Shown here piece after piece: positions 35,291 to 43,291 of a DNA stretch of 64,000 nt (within the stretch, counting starts at the first letter, position 1; the number at the start of each line of letters is the position of its first letter). Location of the stretch: positions 124,001 through 188,000 of the forward strand of contig NZ_KB898329.1 in NCBI RefSeq assembly GCF_000377625.1, given 5' to 3'. The notes below the pieces were generated by a model that was not told the origin of the DNA, did not search any database, and saw only the letters and a program-made list of their open reading frames with translations. The position numbers and the translations under genes were made by a program. The stretch comes from Prevotella veroralis DSM 19559 = JCM 6290 (GTDB taxonomy: Bacteria; Bacteroidota; Bacteroidia; Bacteroidales; Bacteroidaceae).

Positions 35291-35329
35291 TATAGGGGTA
35301 CTTGCTCAACCCCCTTTAACAAAACAAGA
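35291..35329 (+). promoter_or_regulatory. preQ1-I riboswitch candidate
   Basis: A small H-type pseudoknot can be drawn. P1 is AGGGG (35294-35298) with CCCCT (35311-35315). The loop CTTG (35301-35304) pairs with CAAG (35325-35328) in an A-rich tail AACAAAACAAG. This is the layout of class preQ1-I aptamers. The tail ends 3 nt before ATG 35332, so ligand binding would hide the ribosome site (translational control). The gene it precedes, a queuosine-precursor transporter, is a typical target. Confidence 0.8.
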
Positions 35330-35331
35330 CA

Positions 35332-36024
35332 ATGATAAAAAGTAGACAACAAGTGAGTGTGCTGTTTATGCTTTTCAGCATCCTCTTCTGCGTTTGCCTT
35401 ATTGCGGCAAACATCCTCGAGACAAAGCAAATCTCTGTGTTAGGTATCTCATTGACGGGTGGACTCATCGTCTTCCCCATCTCTTACATCATCAACGACT
35501 GTGTTTGTGAGGTATGGGGATTCCAAAAAGCGCGTCTGTTGATATGGACGGGCTTTGCAATGAACTTCTTCTTTGTATCTATGGGGGCTTTATGTGATTG
35601 GATACCAGGTGCTCCGTATTGGACTAACGAAGCTGGGTTCCATGCTATCTTTGGTCTTGCTCCACGTGTGGCAGCAGCCTCTTTCATAGCTTTTATATTG
35701 GGATCATTCGCTAATGCCTACGTCATGAGTAAGATGAAACTACGTGATGGAGGTCGTCATTTCTCATGGCGTGCCATCTTGAGTACCATAGCAGGTGAGA
35801 GTCTTGACTCTCTCATCTTCTTCCCATTGGCGTTGGGTGGAGTTGTTCCAACTCCTGAATTGCCAAAACTAATGCTCTGGCAGGTGGTCTTAAAGACGCT
35901 TTACGAGGTAATAGCTTTGCCTATAACGATTCGAGTTGTAAAGGCTTTAAAGGCGCATGAAGGGGAAGATGTTTATGACAATGGTGTGAATTACAGCATT
36001 TGGAAGATATTTTCTTTGCAGTAG
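35332..36024 (+). CDS. Queuosine precursor transporter YhhQ
   Basis: A 230-residue membrane protein with about six helices (first ~8-28). It matches the YhhQ/DUF165 family: CLIAANILETKQI, PISYIINDCVCEVWGF, FANAYVMSKMKLRDG and GESLDSLIFFP are family landmarks. It imports 7-deazaguanine precursors (preQ0 or preQ1) across the cytoplasmic membrane. The upstream preQ1 riboswitch candidate suggests feedback by imported preQ1. A terminator follows at 36047, so queF is transcribed separately. Confidence 0.92.
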   Translation: MIKSRQQVSVLFMLFSILFCVCLIAANILETKQISVLGISLTGGLIVFPISYIINDCVCEVWGFQKARLLIWTGFAMNFFFVSMGALCDWIPGAPYWTNEAGFHAIFGLAPRVAAASFIAFILGSFANAYVMSKMKLRDGGRHFSWRAILSTIAGESLDSLIFFPLALGGVVPTPELPKLMLWQVVLKTLYEVIALPITIRVVKALKAHEGEDVYDNGVNYSIWKIFSLQ

Positions 36025-36046
36025 CGCACAAGGGAATAAACGATTA

Positions 36047-36083
36047 AAAGGGGATGTGTCAATCGGTTGGCACATCCCTTTTT
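36047..36083 (+). terminator. Terminator after yhhQ
   Basis: AAAAGGGGATGTG (36047-36059) pairs with CACATCCCTTTTT (36071-36083). Confidence 0.85.
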
Positions 36084-36433
36084 CGATGTAAGTAAGGCTT
36101 GAGTAGTAGTATCTAATGGAGGCTAATCTTCTGTAAGTTCTGGTAGTGTGCCTAATATTGTCTCAAAGTAGGGATAGCATTGTGAGGCAAAATAAGAAGA
36201 CAAACATTCGTAAATATCTAATCTAATGCAGAGCAACTTTATGCGAGTGAGCTTACTATGAGTAAGGTTGCACAACAAACCAGAACCCCGCTTGCTATTC
36301 GGATTATTCAATATCGGTTCCTATTAGTTGTGCGTTTTGCGCTCCTTGTCTAATACAGTTTCACTCAGTTTCTTCCTTGTATCTTCTTCTTTTCTCATGT
36401 GTTTTACGTCTTTATCTTCCGTACCTTTTATTT

Positions 36434-36517
36434 GTCTCATCACGATGAAACTCGTGTCTCATCATGATAAAACGAGTGTCTCTTCATGATGAAACTTATG
36501 TCTCATCACGATGAGAT
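36434..36517. repeat. Array of four exact 22-bp units, GTCTCATCAnGATGAAAC type
   Basis: Units start at 36434, 36456, 36478 and 36500, exactly 22 bp apart. Each has a GTCTC half-site followed by a dyad such as TTCATGATGAA. It shares the GTCTCA start with the array at 7443. The rest of the 36025-36710 gap shows no gene. Confidence 0.85.
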
Positions 36518-36656
36518 AAACTTTTTATACGTTTGTAAAAGATGCAGAGCACGTGAGAAATGATTCGCAGACGTGGAGTAAATAATAATGGAACGGGTGG
36601 GAGAGAACCTTGAGCCTATAAGATGTTGGTTAGGGTGGTAATATATGAGAATGGTG

Positions 36657-36688
36657 TTTGCAATTTACCAACAATGTATTACCTTTGC
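36657..36688 (+). promoter_or_regulatory. Promoter of queF
   Basis: TTTG (36657-36660), 19 nt, TACCTTTGC (36680-36688), 22 nt before the ATG. Confidence 0.8.
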
Positions 36689-36710
36689 AAGTAAAACAAT
36701 ATAAACGATT

Positions 36711-37166
36711 ATGGAAAGAAACGAAGAGGGCTTACAGTCGTTAGGTTCTGCAACCCAATACAGAATGGATTATGCGCCAGAGGTGTTGGAGACGTTTATG
36801 AACAAGCATCCAGAGAATGACTATTGGGTGCGTTTCAACTGTCCTGAGTTCACGAGTCTGTGCCCTATTACGGGACAACCAGACTTTGCAGAGATACGTA
36901 TCTCATACGTCCCTGGCGAGCGAATGGTTGAGAGTAAGAGTCTTAAACTCTATCTTTTTAGCTTCCGTAATCATGGTGATTTTCATGAAGACTGTGTGAA
37001 TACTATCATGAAGGACCTCATTAAGCTCATGGATCCTAAGTATATTGAGGTGACAGGAATCTTCACTCCTCGTGGGGGAATCAGTATCTATCCGTACGCT
37101 AACTATGGTCGTAAGGGTACGAAATACGAGCAGTTAGCCGAACAACGGTTTATCACGCACGAATAA
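36711..37166 (+). CDS. queF: NADPH-dependent 7-cyano-7-deazaguanine (preQ0) reductase QueF
   Basis: A 151-residue short-form (type I, B. subtilis-like) QueF that reduces the nitrile of preQ0 to the amine of preQ1 during queuosine synthesis. The catalytic Cys51 and Asp58 sit in [13 protein letters not shown]. The QueF motif reads [20 protein letters not shown], and the substrate-binding tail has [11 protein letters not shown]. It is the second queuosine gene here, after yhhQ, but queC, queD and queE are absent from the window. It has its own promoter. Confidence 0.96.
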   Translation: MERNEEGLQSLGSATQYRMDYAPEVLETFMNKHPENDYWVRFNCPEFTSLCPITGQPDFAEIRISYVPGERMVESKSLKLYLFSFRNHGDFHEDCVNTIMKDLIKLMDPKYIEVTGIFTPRGGISIYPYANYGRKGTKYEQLAEQRFITHE

Positions 37167-37192
37167 AGAAGTATGTTCCTTGTTCGTAACAA

Positions 37193-38221
37193 ATGCTGAT
37201 TGTTATGACAACTAAGCGGATTGTATATTCCATATTCTGGGTTCACATCCTACTAAGTTTCTGTTGGTGGGCATTACATATATGTCTACCAGCAGATTTG
37301 CGGATGGAACCCTTATTCGATACCTTATTATACTATGGCATGCTTGGCACGCTTCCTATATGGCTTTATCCTATAGGGAAAATAATCCGAAAGAGCTTTA
37401 ACTATAATGAGATATTGGGTGTGTTGGTCATCATCCTTATGAGTGTTATCGTTCTCGTCTGTGGTGTTGTTGGTTTGTTTGTGTTCTCTATTGATGGACC
37501 GAAGGCGGTATGGTATAAGGATAAGACTCATATCATTACAGATGGTTATGCGTCACAGGTGTGTTCGTTCTTCGTGTGTGATAGGGGAGGAATAATAGAT
37601 AAGGTAAAGTATAAAGGATTTACTGGCGATTCACCGATAATCCTTGATTCTGCACAATGGAAGTTCTATGACCAGTGGGGAGTACTGATTGCATGGTCGG
37701 ATAATAAGCTTGATAAAGCCCGAGGCATGAAGGCTTATAGCCTTTTTGTTACAGACTCCTTATTATATAAGCGGCATCAGAAGGAAGTGCTAAACCTGCG
37801 TAAGTCTTATCTGATGAAGGAACGAAACTATATTCTCAATGGTCATTTATCGTGTTACGGAAGGTCTCTTCCGAACTACGAGTTCGAATATAACACACGG
37901 ACACGGATGATGAGTGTAGACGGGGGCGGGTTTGATTCTAAGAATGAAGTTAGTTTTAAGTTGTCCCAGGAGGCGAATGATAGTATTGTTGCTTTCATTC
38001 ACCAGCATCCAGAGGAATATATAGATCATGACGAAGACGTTGAACATTATGGTCAAGGAGATGTATGTGTATGGCTTAATGTAAATAGGCGTACTGTCTT
38101 TGACTGCGACAATAGCGACTTTGCACACATGCCCGCTCCTTTCCAGAATATCATTCGTCTATTTGCAAATAAGCATGTACGGGGTCGTGATCTATTGCAA
38201 GTTGTGGACAAAGCAGAATGA
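37193..38221 (+). CDS. Hypothetical membrane protein (342 aa)
   Basis: I do not recognise a family. The start is ATG 37193 or ATG 37205. Three hydrophobic segments (~8-32, ~42-62, ~75-102) are followed by a ~240-residue soluble region with no signal cleavage site, rich in Asp, Tyr and aromatic residues (QWKFYDQWGVLIAWSDNK, DVEHYGQGDVCVWLNVN). The C-terminal region probably sits on one face of the membrane. It lies 26 nt after queF on the same strand and may be co-transcribed, but nothing links it to queuosine. Repeat copy C follows it. Confidence 0.7.
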   Translation: MLIVMTTKRIVYSIFWVHILLSFCWWALHICLPADLRMEPLFDTLLYYGMLGTLPIWLYPIGKIIRKSFNYNEILGVLVIILMSVIVLVCGVVGLFVFSIDGPKAVWYKDKTHIITDGYASQVCSFFVCDRGGIIDKVKYKGFTGDSPIILDSAQWKFYDQWGVLIAWSDNKLDKARGMKAYSLFVTDSLLYKRHQKEVLNLRKSYLMKERNYILNGHLSCYGRSLPNYEFEYNTRTRMMSVDGGGFDSKNEVSFKLSQEANDSIVAFIHQHPEEYIDHDEDVEHYGQGDVCVWLNVNRRTVFDCDNSDFAHMPAPFQNIIRLFANKHVRGRDLLQVVDKAE

Positions 38222-38254
38222 TTTACCTAAAATAAAAGCTCTCAATAAAGCACT

Positions 38255-38368
38255 ATAAACCCCTAATTTATTTTTAATTTTATTTGCTGTCAGTTTTAAC
38301 ATTCCGTATAACTTCTTATTTATCAGTATCTTCTTCTGGTATAAGTAATGACGGGAGTGACAGCAAAT
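38255..38368 (-). repeat. Dispersed TGACAGCAAA element, copy C (inverted)
   Basis: Read on the minus strand: TTTGCTGTCA (38367-38358) then CTCCCGTCAT; the right arm TGACAGCAAA (38292-38283) is preceded by AATGTTAAAAC. The tail is AAATTAGGGGTTTAT. This has the same order as copies A and B in the opposite orientation, again between genes and with an unrelated centre. Confidence 0.82.
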
Positions 38369-38463
38369 ATAATCTCTCTCTTTATTTATAGAGTATTTAC
38401 ATCGTGTAAGAAACTACTTCGGAAAGTCCTGTAATTTACTCTAATTTGTGTATAAAGGGGCAA

Positions 38464-39411
38464 CTATTCCTTTGCTAATGTCTCCAATCGGTTATCGATA
38501 AGGGCTTTGTATGATAGCTTCTGGTCATCACTTATAAAAGATGCATCTATACAAGCAAACCACTTATCTCTAAATTTTGAGAAGTCGGAAAGTATTCTGT
38601 TTGTAACTATCTCGGAAATGCCTGTGGAGAACATTGCTTCCCTAAAGTCATAAACAAGAAGTTTCTTCTTGAATCCATTGAGGTATAGTGCCATTTCTTC
38701 TGTATCTTCTGGCATGACGATCTTTGTAGAGACTTGATCGTAAGTTGGACTGAGGACATATCGATTTATTTGTGGACTATACAAGGAGAAGTTCTTTAGG
38801 TGCATGTCTGCATTACCAATAATCCATGAGAAGACAACCTGTTGCCAATAGTTTATTTTATCGAGTTGTGGTATACTTGAATATTGTTCTATGATACTTG
38901 TAATCGATTCATAGCTACCTTGATATTTCTGTTCTGTGAGCTTTCCACTCAATTGACACATATCTTCCATAGGCAGTTTCTTGCCATCGTTTGTCCTATC
39001 TATTCTCCGTGTGATATAATTCAATTCACCATCAGCAAACCGAATGAGTGCATGAGGAACGACTGGGATTTTTGCAATCTCAGCCAAATGCATGGAGAGA
39101 TCTTCTATTTCGGGCAATCGTTCGAATCGTTCTGTCTGTGGCTTAAGGATGTAACGTCCAATGACGCCTACAATCGTTAGGCGTTGTGGATTGCCTACAG
39201 AATCATGTTCAAGATCTATTGATAACTTTGATTGAACACCAGTCACAGTAGTCCTATTAGCAACAACAATCTGTGCTAACTCATTGATGTCTTTACGAGT
39301 ATAAGGTAGTTCTGGAGCTATGAGAGAACCAAATACTTTCTTTATACAATGTGAATGATAATCAATCTCACCTGCATGTAATTGTTTATAACAGCACAAA
39401 CATCGTTTCAT
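38464..39411 (-). CDS. HipA-like kinase toxin (HipT), lacking the N-terminal domain
   Basis: A 315-residue Ser/Thr kinase of the HipA C-terminal family. A Cys/His-rich start (MKRCLCCYKQLHAGEIDYHSH) may bind zinc. The Gly-rich loop TTVTGVQSKLSI, catalytic WIIGNADMHLKNFSLY (Asp and Asn) and metal-binding SPTYDQVSTK are all present. The HipA N-subdomain-1 is absent here and encoded separately upstream, as in HipBST systems, where HipT phosphorylates tryptophanyl-tRNA synthetase. The target here is inferred. The start overlaps the HipS-like stop by 4 nt (ATGA). Confidence 0.88.
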   Translation of the reverse strand: MKRCLCCYKQLHAGEIDYHSHCIKKVFGSLIAPELPYTRKDINELAQIVVANRTTVTGVQSKLSIDLEHDSVGNPQRLTIVGVIGRYILKPQTERFERLPEIEDLSMHLAEIAKIPVVPHALIRFADGELNYITRRIDRTNDGKKLPMEDMCQLSGKLTEQKYQGSYESITSIIEQYSSIPQLDKINYWQQVVFSWIIGNADMHLKNFSLYSPQINRYVLSPTYDQVSTKIVMPEDTEEMALYLNGFKKKLLVYDFREAMFSTGISEIVTNRILSDFSKFRDKWFACIDASFISDDQKLSYKALIDNRLETLAKE

Positions 39412-39743
39412 CTTTCCTCTTCTTTTTGCTCAATAGGTACAATACTGACATCGCCTATGCAATCACGACAACATGAGAGAAGTAGTCCCATGCGGTCACG
39501 TTGATTGATTTTCCAGTTCCGTTCAGCAATGCGCAACATCCAACCTTCAGGTATAAGACCATCAAAAAAGGAAAAGAGAACATTGCTATGATAGTCTTTT
39601 TGACCTAATGGTAAAGTGAGACTAACAGGTGTGGGATGGTTACTATTTAGGTACTCTTGCGAATAAGTGAAGTTGTAACCAGTCTCATTTTCTATTATGA
39701 TACCTGCCATTTGATCTCTAACAAATACTTGTCCTTGTCTCAT
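39408..39743 (-). CDS. HipA N-terminal domain protein (HipS-like)
   Basis: A 111-residue protein equal to HipA N-subdomain-1: GIIIENETGYNFTYSQEYL, then TPVSLTLPLG and FSFFDGLIPEGWML, motifs normally at the N-terminus of full-length HipA. Here it is a separate gene between antitoxin and kinase. In E. coli O127 HipBST, the small HipS, not HipB, neutralises the kinase. It overlaps both neighbours by 4 nt, so the three proteins are translationally coupled. Confidence 0.87.
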   Translation of the reverse strand: MRQGQVFVRDQMAGIIIENETGYNFTYSQEYLNSNHPTPVSLTLPLGQKDYHSNVLFSFFDGLIPEGWMLRIAERNWKINQRDRMGLLLSCCRDCIGDVSIVPIEQKEEER

Positions 39744-39976
39744 TTTGATGAATATTTGGGTGGATACTCCTTCCTTGGTATGGGTACAGGTGCTAGTTGT
39801 AAGTTGAACAATAGAAGTACTTGATTCACCTTATCCATACGCAAAGTAGCCTTTCCTTGCTCCATCTCACGGATGAATCGAAGACCTACTCCAGCCTTGA
39901 AAGCCATATCCTCTTGTGTCAGATGATACTCTTTGCGTAGCTGCTTTAGTGTGGTTGATAATTGATTATTCTCCAT
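39740..39976 (-). CDS. XRE-family DNA-binding protein (HipB-like)
   Basis: A 78-residue protein with a Cro/C1 helix-turn-helix (residues ~7-62; TLKQLRKEYHLTQEDMAFKA, GLRFIREMEQGKATLRMD). It is the first gene of the operon and probably autorepresses it through the three inverted repeats upstream (39985-40090). A short basic tail follows the domain. In two-component HipBA the C-terminal residue inhibits HipA; in three-gene systems that role can move to HipS. Confidence 0.88.
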   Translation of the reverse strand: MENNQLSTTLKQLRKEYHLTQEDMAFKAGVGLRFIREMEQGKATLRMDKVNQVLLLFNLQLAPVPIPRKEYPPKYSSK

Positions 39977-39984
39977 CTTGTTTA

Positions 39985-40090
39985 TACCTTATCGGGTACA
40001 AATATACAGAAAAACTATGAAAAAGAGGGCTAAACATCCCTAACGGGTATAATCTTATGCTTATTTAACGTAATTACACCCTATTGGGTA
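39985..40090 (-). promoter_or_regulatory. Three inverted-repeat operators upstream of hipB
   Basis: TACC-N6-GGTA lies at 39985-39998, TCC-N6-GGTA at 40037-40049 and ACC-N6-GGTA at 40078-40090. All three carry GGGTA in the right half. E. coli HipB operators (TATCC-N8-GGATA) have a similar layout. The first site is 9 nt upstream of the start codon and the others spread over 100 bp, which would suit cooperative autorepression. Confidence 0.7.
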
Positions 40091-40123
40091 TAATATAGGT
40101 GATTGGTGGCTCTTATTTAAAAG

Positions 40124-40216
40124 GTACTTATCTCCTTATGACGAAACGCCTTTCTCATAGCAAGGAAGGCGTCTCGTCAAATGAAGGGAAGCCCTACCTA
40201 ATTTTGAGAGAAGGGG
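40124..40216. repeat. 22-bp-period array
   Basis: Units begin at 40124, 40146, 40168 and 40190. One dyad is GCCTT-N13-AAGGC (40148-40170). It lies in the 39977-40484 gap, which otherwise holds the hip operators and one hairpin. Confidence 0.65.
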
Positions 40217-40327
40217 AGTTTGTCTAAAGAGAGATAGTTTGAACGAAAGTGATGTGGTGCCTCTCTCTATTTGATGTATGTTTACTGATAGTTATAAGTC
40301 ATGTATTGTTGATTGAAAAGCCTGCTT

Positions 40328-40365
40328 CAAAGTAGGGACAGATGCCCTCGTCTGTCCCTACTTTG
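40328..40365. terminator. 15-bp perfect hairpin, GGGACAGA family
   Basis: CAAAGTAGGGACAGA (40328-40342) pairs with TCTGTCCCTACTTTG (40351-40365). It lies 120 nt beyond the stop of the lipoprotein gene at 40485 and may end that transcript. Confidence 0.75.
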
Positions 40366-40484
40366 TAGTGCTCTATTTCACAGAACAAATAACCAGTCCA
40401 CTTGTTGACCGATCAACTCGTCAACTCGAAGTAACCATAATTTTGAATTATGAATTATGTTTTTTGAGCTAAAAAAGAGAGATC

Positions 40485-41300
40485 TTACTTCTTTATTGTG
40501 TCCTGCTTTGCAGCCTTTGCCTCAGCCTCTTGTGCTTCCTTGTTAGCCTCCATTGCACTCTTCTTACGATGGTATTGCATGACTTTCTTACCGAAGAGAG
40601 CAGCCATAGAATCGGCTGATAGGTAACGCATAGAGCCTGCATCAAAGCCAACAGAGTCTTGTGGAATACGGTGCCCACGCTCATCAATGGTGTCCTTGTA
40701 TATATACAACCAACCGTTGTAGATATGCCAACTGGTGTAAACAGTTACTTTCGGGTATTCTACAGGACTCTCATCTTCCAAAGAGTTTGACTTCATGATA
40801 TATCCCACGGGGGACGCTTGATTATAACTCTTGAGCGTGAATCCATACTCTCGAGGGATGAAGAGAGCCTTCTTCAAAGAGTCACTCATCCCTGCAAGAA
40901 TCTCATCTTCAGTCTTCGTTGGGTTAGGTTTCAACTTCGGAAGAACCTGAAACGTCCATGTCCCCTTCATCTGTTCAAGGTCGATAACCATAGCTGCTTC
41001 GTATGGATCAATAGGGTTCGGAAGAATCGCCAGTTTATCTCCAATCTGTATATCACCATATACCATGTTATTACGTTTAGCCGTCACAATGTCAAACTTT
41101 ATAGGGTCTCCACCCTCATCAGGGAGGAAGACTATGACCGAATCAGAGCACCCATCACATGCCAGTCCATATCGAGTACTATCACCTTTCAGACTTGTTT
41201 CAATGTCTATAGCCCCATGATCACCTGTTGAAGCTTGGTTATAACATGCCGTGAGCAACAATAGAGAGAGACTTAAAAGGGGGAAAAAGAAATTCTTCAT
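40485..41300 (-). CDS. Hypothetical lipoprotein (271 aa)
   Basis: The N-terminus MKNFFFPLLSLSLLLLTAC is a lipoprotein signal with Cys at 19, so the protein is anchored to a membrane facing the periplasm or surface. The mature part has a beta-rich region (~30-120, IQIGDKLAILPNPIDP) and a middle segment ending around KVTVYTSWHIYNGWLYIYKD. The C-terminus is an Ala/Lys/Glu-rich coiled helix (~235-271). I recognise no family. It stands alone, divergent from the carboxylase gene, with a hairpin downstream. Confidence 0.72.
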   Translation of the reverse strand: MKNFFFPLLSLSLLLLTACYNQASTGDHGAIDIETSLKGDSTRYGLACDGCSDSVIVFLPDEGGDPIKFDIVTAKRNNMVYGDIQIGDKLAILPNPIDPYEAAMVIDLEQMKGTWTFQVLPKLKPNPTKTEDEILAGMSDSLKKALFIPREYGFTLKSYNQASPVGYIMKSNSLEDESPVEYPKVTVYTSWHIYNGWLYIYKDTIDERGHRIPQDSVGFDAGSMRYLSADSMAALFGKKVMQYHRKKSAMEANKEAQEAEAKAAKQDTIKK

Positions 41301-41443
41301 GTACGTTGTTTTTATGCTGCAAAGATAGTCAATTATTGCAAAAAATATTGTATGTCAGATGATTTTTGGAATTTTTTATCTAATTTTGCAAGCTGAGATT
41401 GCAGGTTGCAATCACCTTCATTTAGATAGAAATAATATAAGAT

Positions 41444-43222
41444 ATGGGAAAGAAAATACAGTTCAGTCTCATTTACCGAGACATGTGGCAGAGCTCTGGT
41501 AAGTTCCAGCCACGTAAGGATGAGTTGGTACGTATAGCTCCTCTCTTTGTTGAGATGGGTTGTTTTGCGCGTGTAGAAACCAATGGTGGAGCCTTCGAAC
41601 AGGTTAATTTGTTGGCTGGTGAGAACCCTAATGAGGCTGTTCGTGCTTATACCAAGATTCTGCATGAGGCAGGTATCAAGACTCACATGCTTGATCGTGG
41701 CTTGAATGCTTTGCGTATGTATCCTGTTCCTGACGATGTTCGTGCGATGATGTATCGTGTAAAGCATGCACAGGGCGTTGATATTACACGTCTTTTTGAT
41801 GGTCTGAACGATATTCGTAACATTGCTCCTGCATTGAAGTGGGCTAAGGAGGGAGGCATGACTCCACAGGGAACATTGTGTATCACAACTTCTCCTGTTC
41901 ACACTTTGGATTATTATACCAAGTTGGCTGATGAGGAAATCGCAGCTGGTGCAGAGGAAATCTGTTTAAAGGATATGGCTGGTATTGGTCAGCCTGCTTT
42001 CTTAGGTGAGCTTACTCGTCGTATTAAGGAGAAGCACCCAGATGTGTTGCTGGAGTATCATGGTCACTCAGGTCCAGGTCTTTCAATGGCATCTATGTTG
42101 GAAGTTGCTAAGAATGGAATCGATATCCTTGATGTTGCTATGGAGCCATTGTCATGGGGTAAGGTGCACCCAGACGTTATCTCTGTACAAAGTATGTTGA
42201 AGAATGCAGGCTTTGATGTGCCAGAGATCAATATGGACGCCTATATGAAGGCGCGTGCTATGACACAGGAATTCATCGATGAGTGGTTGGGTTACTTCAT
42301 TAATCCACAGAATAAGATCATGAGTTCATTGCTCCTTAGCTGTGGTTTGCCTGGTGGTATGATGGGTTCAATGATGGCCGACCTCGGTGGTATTCGCTCT
42401 ACTATTAATAACCTCCGTAAGAAGAAAGGCGAGGAAGAACTCTCTGTTGACGATATGTTGATTAGATTGTTCGATGAGGTTGCTTATGTTTGGCCTCGTG
42501 TAGGATATCCTCCATTGGTAACTCCATTCTCACAATATACTAAGAACATCGCATTGATGAACCTCCTCACTCTTGAGCAGGGTAAGGGACGCTTCGTTAT
42601 GATGGACGATTCTATGTGGGGTATGATCCTCGGAAAGAGTGGTCGTGTACCAGGTGAGATCTGTCAAGAGTTGAAAGACTTAGCTAAGCAGAAGGGACTT
42701 GAGTTCACAGATGCAGACCCACATACATTGTTGAAGAACAATCTTGAGGATTTCCGCAAGGAAATGGACGAGAATGGTTGGGACTATGGTCAGGATGAGG
42801 AGGAACTCTTCGAATTGGCTATGCACCCAGAGCAGTATCGCAACTACAAGAGCGGACAGGCTAAGAAGAATTTCTTGGCTGATCTTCAAGCTGCTAAGGA
42901 TGCTAAGCTCGGCGCAAAGGTTAGCCCAGAAGAGGCTGCAGCCTTTAAGCATGCAAAGGCAGATGCACTTGTTGCTCCTGTCAAAGGTCAGTTGTTCTGG
43001 GAGTTCCAGGGCGATGGTGAGGCTGCTCCAGCTGTAGAGCCATTCATTGGCAAGGAGTATAAAGAGGGCGATGCTTTCTGTTATATCCAGGCTCCTTGGG
43101 GCGAGTTCGTCACTGTTCCAGCTGCACTCGGTGGTAAGTTGGTTGAGATCAACGCTAAGCAAGGTGCTAAGGTGAACAAGGGCGATGTTATTGCTTACAT
43201 TGAGCGTGAGCATGCTGAATAA
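41444..43222 (+). CDS. Carboxyltransferase (pyruvate carboxylase subunit B/oxaloacetate decarboxylase alpha-like), no biotinyl Lys
   Basis: A 592-residue protein with an N-terminal HMGL-like TIM barrel (FSLIYRDMWQSSGKF, CLKDMAGIG), a conserved carboxylase region (~300-470) and a C-terminal biotinyl-like domain (~525-592). The catalytic signature is altered: YHGHSGPG replaces the usual HTHDTSG. In the last domain the usual EAMKM biotin site is replaced by QAPWGEF, though the surrounding IEIN-type halves are intact. It may use a separate biotin carrier or lack biotin altogether. I recall similar 'QAPWG' carboxylases in Bacteroides, but did not check. It is followed by a strong terminator and no partner gene. 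Confidence 0.85.
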   Translation: MGKKIQFSLIYRDMWQSSGKFQPRKDELVRIAPLFVEMGCFARVETNGGAFEQVNLLAGENPNEAVRAYTKILHEAGIKTHMLDRGLNALRMYPVPDDVRAMMYRVKHAQGVDITRLFDGLNDIRNIAPALKWAKEGGMTPQGTLCITTSPVHTLDYYTKLADEEIAAGAEEICLKDMAGIGQPAFLGELTRRIKEKHPDVLLEYHGHSGPGLSMASMLEVAKNGIDILDVAMEPLSWGKVHPDVISVQSMLKNAGFDVPEINMDAYMKARAMTQEFIDEWLGYFINPQNKIMSSLLLSCGLPGGMMGSMMADLGGIRSTINNLRKKKGEEELSVDDMLIRLFDEVAYVWPRVGYPPLVTPFSQYTKNIALMNLLTLEQGKGRFVMMDDSMWGMILGKSGRVPGEICQELKDLAKQKGLEFTDADPHTLLKNNLEDFRKEMDENGWDYGQDEEELFELAMHPEQYRNYKSGQAKKNFLADLQAAKDAKLGAKVSPEEAAAFKHAKADALVAPVKGQLFWEFQGDGEAAPAVEPFIGKEYKEGDAFCYIQAPWGEFVTVPAALGGKLVEINAKQGAKVNKGDVIAYIEREHAE

Positions 43223-43245
43223 GTAAAACACATTAAAAAAATATT

Positions 43246-43285
43246 AAGTCACGGTCTATTACTATTGAGTGAGACCGTGACTTTT
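43246..43285 (+). terminator. Terminator of the carboxyltransferase gene
   Basis: AAGTCACGGTCT (43246-43257) pairs with AGACCGTGACTT (43272-43283), then T's. The next gene's ATG follows only 7 nt later, so that gene needs a promoter inside or before this hairpin, or readthrough. Confidence 0.88.
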
Positions 43286-43291
43286 TCGTTT

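Noticed and set aside
36123..36311. 62-codon minus-strand frame between yhhQ and queF
   Set aside because: No motif, no promoter, and atypical composition.
36434..36517. CRISPR array
   Set aside because: Units are contiguous 22-bp dyads without unique spacers, and no cas gene is present.
41333..41902. 189-codon minus-strand frame
   Set aside because: Antisense to the start of the carboxyltransferase and crossing its promoter region.
43265..43291. TTG start for the HD hydrolase
   Set aside because: It falls inside the loop and stem of the preceding terminator.
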